Source: Gorsachius magnificus (Eukaryota > Chordata > Aves > Pelecaniformes > Ardeidae). From it: 64,000 nt of DNA. This document shows positions 50,101-58,800 of this stretch, one piece after another. How positions within the stretch are numbered: the first letter of the stretch is position 1; every line of letters begins with the position of its first letter. The stretch spans positions 99,133,311-99,197,310 of the forward strand of contig CM067082.1 in NCBI GenBank assembly GCA_034008185.1, in the 5' to 3' direction. The position numbers and the translations under genes are program-made. The notes beneath the pieces are model-generated. The model worked only from the letters and a program-made list of their open reading frames with translations. It was not told the DNA's origin and made no database searches.

Positions 50101-52071
50101 TGAAATTTTTCACTTCCTCCTAACCAAAGGATGTAACCTTCTCAGGACTTACGTAACCATAATTAAAACACCCTAACTCATTGCAGGGGACACTACTTCC
50201 ACCTGAAGGGACATAGTATTTTTATACAAACGGTTCTGTTAAGGAAATACAAATCAGCATTTTCAGAAACTCCAACTATCTTTGCCATATGTACCCTGTG
50301 AAAGTAGTACCCCAAGTGTCATACACCTCAAAGACAGTGCTGTGTAAAAACAACACTCTAAGAAACCCTGACGTTGTACCAACTGCCTCATTGGCTTCCT
50401 GCTAACAGATTATCCAACAGATTCTTGCTTTCAGAAAATTCTTTGTAGCGTCAGCAGTCATGGGATTCATGACAAGAAAAGGAGAAAAATGTGTATTTCT
50501 GTAAATCTGTTTCTCCTGCATACTCTTTTTATGCCTTGATACAGAAATCAGTCCATGCACAGAAACCACCACAGAATTTGGAGCAGAGGGTGGCATACAT
50601 GAAAATGAAGATGCCTTTTTTACTAGGTCTAATATTACTTTCCTTTTCATTGAAGGCTTATAAATACTGTCCCATCTACTGCAATAATACTCAAAAATAC
50701 AACATTACATATTAATAAATTTAACACACATTTCATTATGTCAAAGTCATATGTTTTAAATTAAAATTTCTGATATGCTGAAAAATTTGTGATTGTACAT
50801 AATTGGACTTTGTAGCTTGGGTCCAACAGAATTGAACGGCTAAGGTTTTATTATATCTTTATCTAGGAAAATATGTGTTACATCCTCTCTGCTCCTACTG
50901 AGGTTCCTAATATACACTGCAGCTATCCGTGACAATATCTAACTGCTTTCCAGAGCAAGGAGAAAATTTATTTGCAAGGAAACATCTCCATTCACATGGG
51001 ACAGCCTGATATTTAGGGATTATCAAGAATACTATGCTGAATCAGACAAGGTTCCATGTATGGTCAAGTCGATTACTGCAAAAGTCAATTACGACTTACC
51101 CATACACTCCAGCATACTTGGCCTGGGCCTGTACTTTTGGCCTCTATCAATGACTCTGCCTTAAACATATATAATCTTTTCTGTTGGTAAGTTCACAGGC
51201 ATTTCATGCAGCTTTCCTGGACACTTAGCTGTTTGACTCCATTTTATGTAGAATTTTAAAGGATCTCCATCATAAGATAAAAAGATGATGTCTGGATTAA
51301 AGTAAGTCTGAAGTGAAAGTACCATCTGTAATGGAAACCATTTAGTGATCAACTGCTTAGGGGTCTTCAAGTGCCTGCTCTAATTATGAACAACTTTCCT
51401 ATTTATTCTATTAGTTTTCCCCATAGTTAACAAATAGACCGTTGGTTTCCTTGAGCAAGACGGATAAATTATACCCTCTTTGATATTCAGGCAGGCCTCT
51501 GATTTCCACAGGGTTCTCAGTGAACAGAAAAGCATTAAATTATCTATGGATCAAATTAAAATAATGACATCCAAGACGTCTATGAAGTTTTTCTTGCCAA
51601 TCAGACATATATGTATTTATACATGCATTTACATGTGCAAATTTGCTGCACTAAGACAGATTATTCTCATTGTTTAACTTCTAATCTTATCCACAACAGA
51701 AGATGAAATCCATTAACCACATGCTGAAACTTTATGAAGCCTATTGACTTCATTGCAATCGGAGCAGCTGCAGAAATCCATCTGCTTGCAGATTTCCAAA
51801 TGCAGGTCTGCAACTTGCAAAACTGACAATGCATATTTATTTCCTCCATACTATCTGTAAATTTCCAAACACACAACACAGACAATTTTGGTGCAGAAAG
51901 AAACCAAAAGAGAACACAAAAATTTTCCAATTAATTCTGTGGACCAAAGGTTTCATTCCACTTCTCCAAGGATATTTGTCCACTAATTAAGAAGACGGAA
52001 GGAAAGGGAAGGGGGAAAACACCCCAATCCCCCTGAGAAACTCCACACCCCAAAAAGGAGGTAGATGGAGG
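44145..52071 (-). other. Intron sequence, no gene seen
   Basis: AT-rich intronic sequence. It includes a CT microsatellite (47436-47458) and TA-rich low complexity near 48680-48715. No exon, RNA gene or mobile element was recognised. Confidence 0.5.
47436..47458. repeat. (TC)n dinucleotide microsatellite
   Basis: A perfect run of about 11 TC units. Confidence 0.97.
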
Positions 52072-52089
52072 GATCAAAGGGTTGCAGAG

Positions 52090-52608
52090 AATAGGGCTAC
52101 ATCTGGCTGGCAACCAGTCACCAGTGGTGCTCCTCAGAGCTCAATTCTAGAGCCAGTTCTATTCAGTCCTTTTATCAATGATCTGGATGCAGGAATTGAA
52201 TACACCTTTGGGAAGTTTGCTGAAGATACTAAACTGGGAGGTGCTGCTGATTCTTTCAATGGACAAGAGGCCTTGAAGAGGATTGCAGCATTGGGCAATC
52301 ATCAATGGCATGGAATTCAACAAGAATAAATGCCATATTCTGCGCCTGGGATGGAGTAATGCCAGGCACAAACCTAAATTGGGAGATGAGTGGCTGAAGC
52401 GCAGCCTCACAAAAGGGGCCTGGGGGTGCTCATTGATAGGAGGCTCAACAAGAGTCAGCAGTGTTCCCTGGCAGCCAAGAGGGCAAACCGCGTGCTGCAG
52501 TACATTAAACACAGCATAAACAGCCAGTCAAGAGCGGTGCCTATCCCGCTGTATTTAGCGCTGGTGTGGCCTCACCTTGAGTACTGTGTGTGGTTCTGGG
52601 CCCCATAA
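52090..52608 (+). pseudogene. CR1 reverse transcriptase remnant
   Basis: Palm-domain sequence is spread over two frames. The first frame holds VTSGAP and FAEDTKLGG (52217-52243), with Glu in place of the first catalytic Asp of FADD, and ends at a stop near 52330. The other frame runs to about 52608 with AAKRANRVLQYIKHS and LALVWPHLEYC. It is non-functional by catalytic substitution, stop and frameshift. Confidence 0.88.
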
Positions 52609-53049
52609 GGTACATGAATGCATCCAGAGAAAGGGAACAACGGTGGGAAAGGGGCTGGAAGGCCTGTCCTCTGAGGAGTGGCTGAGGGCACAGGGTTTAT
52701 CTCTAGTTTGGAGACAAGGAGGCTGAGGGGCGACTTCCCTGCTCTCTCCAGCTTCCTGAGGAGGGGACGTGGAGCGGGAGGTGCCAGAGCACGTGGGAAT
52801 GGCTCAAAGGTGCGTCTGCCAGGGGAAGTTGGGACTTGACATAAGAAAACCTTTCTTTCCCGAGAGAGAGGGTGGTCCAACCCTGAAACAGGCTTCCTGG
52901 AGAGGTGCTTGAGACCTCCTGCCTGTCAGTGTTTAAGAGGCATTTGGGCAATGCCCTCATTGCCGTGCTCTAGCTTTTGGTCAGCCCTGAAGTGATCAGG
53001 CAGTTGGAACACATGATTGATGTAGGTCCCTTCCAGCTCAACTCAGCTC

Positions 53050-53094
53050 ATGTCTTCTATCCTATTCTGTTCTGTTCTCTTCTATTCTATTCCC
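53050..53094. repeat. CR1 terminal pentamer array (TTCTR)n
   Basis: About eight TTCTA/TTCTG-like pentamers end the CR1 copy, replacing the more usual octamer tail. Confidence 0.8.
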
Positions 53095-53210
53095 TGCACT
53101 GAGGATGAGTCAAATAAGAAGGAGACAATTATTTGCCTGAAATGTCAACTCCAAAAATACTTTCAGGACACAAATTGAAAAGTTTGCAAGTAGAAACAGG
53201 AATTTATTTT

Positions 53211-53395
53211 ATTTGCTGTTATGTTAATTTATGTTATGTATGTTGTTATGCTATGTTATGTTATTTTAGGTTTTATTTTACAATGCTATGTTATGTTATG
53301 CTACGTTTTAGGTTTTGTTTTACAATGCTATGTTATGTACAATGCTATGTTATATTATGCTTGTTATGTTCTGTTATGTTATACTATTCTTCTGA
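53211..53395. repeat. TATGT-rich minisatellite
   Basis: Dense ATGTT/ATGCT pentamers are overlain by a longer period: TTTTAGG occurs at 53264 and 53306, 42 bp apart, each followed by TTTT(A/G)TTTTACAATGCTATG. It starts about 120 bp after the CR1 tail. The open frames across it are by-products of the repeat. Confidence 0.88.
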
Positions 53396-53649
53396 ATCCA
53401 TTCCAGAGCTGATGCTCACAAGCATGAACGCACTGCAGGAGCAGGCTGATGCCTTCTTCAGTTTAGCTTGAAAAAGAATCTGTTGCAGTCTGGCAAGGGA
53501 AAGCCACAGAGCCACAGAAAGTAGCAGCAGGAATACAGGTCAAGCTATCCCTGTTTTCAAAAATGTGAGGACTTGAAGAATGAGGATCAGTATTGAGCAG
53601 GCACAAAAGCAGAAGACGAAGAAGAGGAGGTGTGTGGTACCATGCTGTA
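53396..53649. other. Unique spacer, no gene seen
   Basis: Moderate-GC sequence leading into the GC-rich island. Nothing recognisable was found, only GAAGA purine repeats near 53610-53630. Confidence 0.4.
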
Positions 53650-53989
53650 TTTTCAACTATGACAGATAGCGATGACAAGCACAATTTTTGCCTTCCAAAA
53701 CTTGCTCTGCGTTGCTGCTTGGCCAGTGATGCATGAAAAGCACTCTTATGCCTGCCCTGCACTTGTATTGCTTGCAGCAGGGCGAGCTGAAAAGTGGCAG
53801 CTGCTGGTGGTGCAGCAAGCCTGGAGCCCTTGCAAGCGCAGGCTGTTGTTTTGCGCAGGCAAGAACCCCTGGGGAGACGGAGCCAAGGGAAGAGCAGAGC
53901 TGGCTCCCGCTCCAAACTTGCAGTGGGCCAGAGAGGCAGAGAGCGCCAGGGCAGGCGTGGCGCCTTGGAGGCGCCAGGGCAGGGGGCAA

Positions 53990-54560
53990 GAAGGGAGCCG
54001 CAAGGGCCCAGAGGAGCCCTGACAAGAAGGGGCCGTGCTCAATGCTACAGAGGACAAGAAGCAAGGCCCGGGGGCCCCCCTGGGGCCCACCCTGGGACTC
54101 TCGAAAGCTTCTTCCCCCCGGATGCGGGGCACGAGGGCCACCTGCGTGGAGCAGGAGCAGCAGGCCCCCAGCCAAAATGGCCCAAAAGGGGAGGCCTGGC
54201 AAGGGGCCGTGCTGAGTGCTGCAGAGGAAGGCAAAAAACCCCCCAGGGCTGCTTGCTAGGCCGGCGTGGGGGGAAAAAAAAGCCTTCCTCCCCCAGCTGC
54301 AGGACACGAGAGGCCATCTTCGTGGCGCATGAGCAGCAGGCAGTAAGGCAGCCAGAAGGGAGCGGAGGAGCCCTGCCAAAAGCGGTCCTGCTCAGTGCTG
54401 CAGAGGAAGGCAAACAACCCCCGGGGCCCAGTGCCAATCTGCCCCGGGGGAAAATTCCTTCCTGACCCCAGCTGGCGCTGGCGATCGGCTAGTCCCTGAG
54501 CAGGTGAGCAAGACCGGCCTCCTCCTCCTCCTCCTCCCACCGCCTGGTCATGCCTCCCAG
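53990..54560. repeat. Three tandem units of about 176 bp
   Basis: The core GTGCT..(A/T)GTGCTGCAGAGGA recurs at 54035 (diverged: CAATGCTACAGAGGA), 54209 and 54388, at spacings of 174 and 179 bp. Around each core lie a G/C-rich CCCCCAGGG-like block, a CTTCC(T/C)CCCC block and GAGCAGCAGGC. The third unit is longest to the right (AATCTGCCCCGGGGGAAAA). Divergence between units suggests an old duplication. Confidence 0.75.
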
Positions 54561-54736
54561 GAGATGCCCCAGCCCTCTTCTCCCTCCACCTGGAGCCATC
54601 TCAGGGGCTTTGGAGAGTGGCCAAACGGCCCTGGCCTGATTGACCTTGGAGGCAAGAAGCCTTGCCGTGCCTGGCAGGGCGCCAGTGGGTGCTCCAAAGC
54701 ACTGGGATCCCTGGCAACATCTCTGCTTCCGATTTC

Positions 54737-55020
54737 TTACTGCTGCTGCCCCTGGCTCCACAGAGGAGGAGGACGGCGAGTTCTGCAGTGCTCCTCCAGA
54801 AGGCCTTCCCTTGGTCTTGCCACTGCTCTCCACTGAAATGCTCCATAGCCTCGGGGACCTCCTGGTCTTGCTGGTTCTTGTCCTCTTCCGCAGCCTCGTC
54901 CAGCCTCCTCTGGTCTTCCTCCCTCAGCACCCTCCAAGGAATTCCACCGCCGCCTCAAGGTTTTCCTCGTGGATGTCTTCGGGCTGCCCCGAGGCCGTCT
55001 CTGGTGGCAGGACAGGGGAG
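54737..55020 (-). pseudogene. Acidic Glu/Gln-rich reading frame, frameshifted, unrecognised
   Basis: Read on the minus strand after a TATA-like box, one frame gives PEDIHEENLEAAVEFL and then stops. A second frame continues at once with LREEDQRRLDEAAEEDKNQQ and EVPEAMEHFSGEQWQ. The two join smoothly if one base was lost near 54932. The charged heptad-like composition suggests a coiled coil. I do not recognise the protein. It may be a broken copy of a bird multi-copy gene or a mobile-element protein. No intact start precedes the acidic part. Confidence 0.35.
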
Positions 55021-55030
55021 GATGCCCTCT

Positions 55031-55077
55031 TTTATAGTTCCCTGGGGCATTGTGACTGCTGCGTTGCTGGGTGCTGG
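55031..55077 (-). promoter_or_regulatory. Promoter-like segment: X-box-like site and TATA box
   Basis: On the minus strand, CCAGCACCCAGCAACGC (X-box-like half site, GTTGCTGGG on the other strand) lies about 25 bp upstream of CTATAAA (55037-55031), which leads into the acidic reading frame. The spacing would suit a compact TATA promoter. This is inference only. Confidence 0.3.
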
Positions 55078-55290
55078 CCCTATGACATGGGGGTGACGGG
55101 ACCCCCATGCGCTGCCCCACCCGACACCCCTCCGCGCAGCCTCCTTCAGAGGAAGGCCCTCAAGTGCTGGCCCCAAGGCAGACCCTGTGTCCAAGAGGTG
55201 TTCCTGCCCTTGGTGGCCATGCCCAGGGCACAGCTTCTGGGCCTCCCTGTCAAACCATCGAGACGTTCAGGCCATGGAAAGAAGATCGCC

Positions 55291-55374
55291 CATGCTCCCC
55301 CCCATCCTACTGTGCTGTGGAGTGAGTGAGCGGCTGTGTGGTGCTTAGTTACCAGCTGGGGTTAAACCATGACA
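55291..55374 (+). mobile_element. Avian ERV LTR, 3' end fragment
   Basis: GGAGTGAGTGAGCGGCTG, GTGGTGCTTAGTTACCAGC and TGGGGTTAAACCATGACA match the last 80 bp or so of the solo LTR at 30559-31120. The 5' 480 bp of the LTR are absent or replaced by the GC-rich island. It could be a deletion remnant or the true right border of a larger composite element. Confidence 0.8.
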
Positions 55375-55699
55375 CATGGATGCCATGAAATCCAGAATAT
55401 GATGTGGACAATGAATGTATCTTTGGGAGAAGTCAGGAAGAGTTTAGCGGGACTGATGTTCGTGGGGATATGCTTTACTCTCCAGGAGTGTGTATAAAGG
55501 TTGCTGATGATTTTTAAACTTAATTCTGCAGGCATTTAGTGAAGAGGAAGGCTGTTGCCGATAATGCTGATGTGAGTAAGGAGTTGGCTGGCCAAGCGGC
55601 CATCCAACACTAAAAAGCAACTGCCTATGCATCCCTATGCACCTTGAAGATTGCTGCAAAGAAGGATGGAAGATCATGCTTTTTATACACCCATCAAGA
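55375..55699. other. Spacer between LTR fragment and CR1, no gene seen
   Basis: Medium-GC sequence. A plus-strand acceptor-like TTAATTCTGCAG (ending 55531) and a strong donor-like GTGAGTAAGG (from 55572) frame a 40-nt segment. The surrounding frame (RKAVADNADVSKELAGQAA) looks protein-like but is not recognised. Possibly internal sequence of the element that left the LTR end. Confidence 0.3.
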
Positions 55700-55888
55700 G
55701 GCTGGTCAAACCCTGGAACAGGCTTCCTGGAGAGGTGGTCGATTCCTCATGCTTGTTAGTGTTTAAGAAGCATTTGGAGAATGCCCGTAATGCCATGCTT
55801 TAATTTTTGGTCAGCTGCAATGCAGTCAGGCAGTTTGACTAGCTGGACTTTGTAGGTCCCTGCCAACTCAACTGTTCTAGTCTATTCC
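55700..55888 (+). mobile_element. CR1 LINE, 3' end fragment
   Basis: CCCTGGAACAGGCTTCCTGG, AGAGGTGGTCGATTCCTC and TTGTAGGTCCCTGCCAACTC form a CR1 3' end. It ends in TTCTAGTCTATTCC, the same pentamer-type tail as 52072-53094. Substitutions throughout show an independent or long-diverged copy. Confidence 0.9.
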
Positions 55889-58800
55889 AAAAAGAATGCA
55901 CACACAAACCCACAGAGGAAATGCAGTGCATACTACAAACAAAAATTTTGATAATTATTGTACTTGCTAGAACTCAAAAAACTTTTTCAGAGAAGCCGAT
56001 GTTATAACTCAAACATTTCGGTAGGGATGAGGTTTTGTTTCAATGTAATCCACTGAGTATCTACTTAATGAGTAAAATCTCACAAAAGATGCAATCTGGA
56101 TAGTTGAGGAAAGTGATGGTAAGACAACAATCTTCCATCATTAATTCAAGAATTAAAACTAATCTAAGTTTCTAGATACAAAACTAGCTTTCACTTATAG
56201 CATTTTTTTGGTCCGTGAAAAAAAGATAAGTACCCAAAAGTAAAGTGATCCCTGAAAAGATATTTGCATAATTGGCATATGCATGGTCAATACACAAGTT
56301 CAGTGAACACTAAATTCACCAAAAATAAAAGCTCAAAAATTTAAAAGTTTTATGAATTTCCTAATAATGGAAAAATCTTTCTTAATCTTTCCAGTTTTCT
56401 TAAAAAAAATGGATGGTGAACTGTCTAGTGTTCTTAAAAATCTATTTTATTCCATTCACTTGACAGATAGTCACTCAGGCATAAGGATATGCTGTAAACA
56501 AAGAAAAAAGAAAGATCCTTCTATTTTCTTAAAATAAAACCAAAACCAACCTACCTACAAGAAAAAATAATGATTAAAATCAACATTTTTAAAGACACAA
56601 AAGAACAGACCATTCTGACAGAATTGAGTACCTCAAGAGATTCACCATATTGGTCCAGAATGTAGGTTTGCTTTTTTTTATTTGCCCAGAACAACATAAG
56701 TAATACTGACATTTGCTCCACAAGCAATCTCATTCGTGAATCTGAAGAAATAAATTCCAGACCATGCGAAGCAGAAAATATTATTGAAAAGTGGAATGTG
56801 AAGAGACTTAATACTGATGTCAGTATTAAAATGTTAATCACAAATACATTTGTACTAAAGCATTAGCAACCGAGTTAATAGCAGACATTTCCCAGGCCAG
56901 TATGAACTGGAAACGAAAGGACAGGGAAGGAAAGGAAGTAACTCCAAGGGATGTTAAATAATATCTTCATTCTAGCTACACCTTCAAGAAATATTATTTG
57001 ATTTGAAAATATTAAGATCTAATCTTGGAAAATTGTCTAGGTTTGGCACTTGGTATACTACTAAAACCCATAAGGTTGATTAGAAACTTCTGCATAGCAA
57101 GAAGACTGAAACACCACTACTTTAATTTGATTCTTCTATCTCTGATTTAATGAAAAACGTGGTTGCTGGTCTCTGGCATCTGCAGCACTTCTCTTCCACT
57201 GCAGATGCCACAAAGCCCTGGAAAGCAGTTGAAAGTGTAGGTTTGCAATACAGTTGGGCATTAAGTAACATGGTTTTAATATTAACATGACAGTTATAGC
57301 AAAAATCTCTGACCATTATGGCAAAAGTGTCAGGCAGAAGCAAAGCAACCACTCAGAGCTCCAGTAGACAGTGGAATTGGTAAAGAGTGCTGAAATAAAT
57401 GTCAGAAGATCCCCCTGAATATTAATGTTAATGATGTAGGTTAGTAGTCTTTTTTTCTATTTCCCACAGATCTGTCATTTCTCAGTTATGTAGTTTATAC
57501 AATGAAACAGACAAGCAAGCAGTGAATGTATGCCAGTGCACAAAGCAAGTTCATGACTAAGGCCTTTTGCTAATAACAACTTTTGACCAGCAGTACTTGA
57601 GATTCTACCCCATTTGTGTCTATTCTGTCTAGCAGAGATGTCAGTCACCTGAATAGTCTCAGTACAGCTTTTGGCTCAGCTGTTTGTCCATTAGATGCTC
57701 ACCATACAGCACGAGTAACCATTTCAGCATAGTTCTGTGGCAATTACCAGATCAATATTAGCAATAAAGCATGTTCAGGTAGAAGCCAATGCTTCTGACA
57801 GAAACATATTTGATCTAGACCCATGTAAGTGCCAGGGGGAGAGTTCTGCTGGCTCAGACTTTGGAGAGCCCAGTCAGCTTTGCCTTTCTAACTCACCCAA
57901 CTTGCCTGCCAAGCAGTTTCTGTGGAATATCCATGCCTCTGTGGGGGCACTAATTCCTCTTCACAGGCTATTGCTAAGAAAAAGGGAATCCAGCTCTGCA
58001 GTGATGGTCCTAGATCTCTGATCCAGTGATTTACAATATTGACATTTCCAATTGTTTTGTGACAGTATTTTGTCCTATTACTGCTGACAAACATATTTAA
58101 TTTTCTTTTATGACTACTGACAGGTTTATTCCATTGCAGTCAGACAAAGCTGGTCTGAAAGAAAATCTACAGTTATTTCTATTTATGATGCACAAGTACA
58201 TCCCAAAAGTGGAGAAAAAAAGCTAGTCTCTTTGGAGAAATATCTCGAGGTTTAGGGTACCACTTTGGCAAAACCCACAATAATAAGATTTGGAAGGGAA
58301 GGGAATAATTTATTCTTACGGATTTTCTTAAATTGCTTACTATTGAATGCTTCCGTGTGTGCAGAGTTAGTCTCATAAATCTCATCTAGCATAATGGAAG
58401 ATCATTACCTCAATAGTTCCCACTCAGGGAAGCATGTCCTGACACAGTAATACAGACACATACTAGATAAAGCCAATAATTTCATGCTCCCTGAAAAAAA
58501 GAAAACTTGGGCTTAGGAAATGGAAAAAAACACTAAATCAGGAAGCATAAAAAGCATGCTAATTCTGGAGCATAAACATGAACGCTAAACACAATAAAAG
58601 TTGACACAGACCCCTAATGTAACATTGAAATGCCAAGCTGCATCCTATCTTACATATATCATCTGCCTGAAATCAGGCAGACTTGGCTTCCAGTACATGA
58701 CTGGAGGGAGATCCTTCTGCTGAGCAGGTGAGACCTGGTTTGCATAATCTTCAGGTTTCCATTCCAAATCTGAAAGTTTGCTCTGTGGAAGTTGTCCAGC

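Larger units (their letters stand above)
52072..53094 (+). mobile_element. CR1 LINE, 1-kb 5'-truncated, decayed copy
   Basis: The element keeps recognisable RT sequence: GWQPVTSGAPQ, FINDLDAGIEY, then FAEDTKLGG. After frameshifts it continues with RVLQYIKHSINSQSR and PHLEYCVWFWAP. The 3' part has CTTCCTGGAGAGGTGC and GTAGGTCCCTTCCAGCTC, ending in a TTCTA/TTCTG pentamer array (53050-53094). Stop codons and frame changes make it inactive. Its 3' end belongs to the same subfamily as 55700-55888. Confidence 0.92.
53650..55290. other. GC-rich island of unknown origin, probably repeat-derived
   Basis: About 1.6 kb of strongly GC-rich DNA sits in an AT-rich intron. Long frames are open in all directions (up to 240 codons), which is expected from composition plus tandem repetition. 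Inside are three repeat units (53990-54560), a CTC run (54517-54537) and a minus-strand promoter-like segment with an acidic reading frame (54737-55080). The right border is an ERV LTR 3' end. Part of the unit (AGAGGAAGGCAAAC, AAAATTCCTTCCTGACCCC) resembles, as I remember it, old CR1-related repeats common in turtles and crocodilians. That identification is uncertain. Confidence 0.5.

Noticed and set aside
52572..52960. Minus-strand frames of 102 and 85 codons
   Set aside because: They are antisense to the 3' part of the decayed CR1.
53133..53471. 112-codon frame rich in Cys, Tyr, Val and Met
   Set aside because: It is a direct translation of the TATGT minisatellite.
53657..54465. Long overlapping open frames on both strands (240, 223, 162 and 160 codons)
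   Set aside because: They overlap in many frames within GC-rich tandem repeats, where stop codons are rare. Their repeated peptides simply follow the 176-bp units and no known domain is visible.
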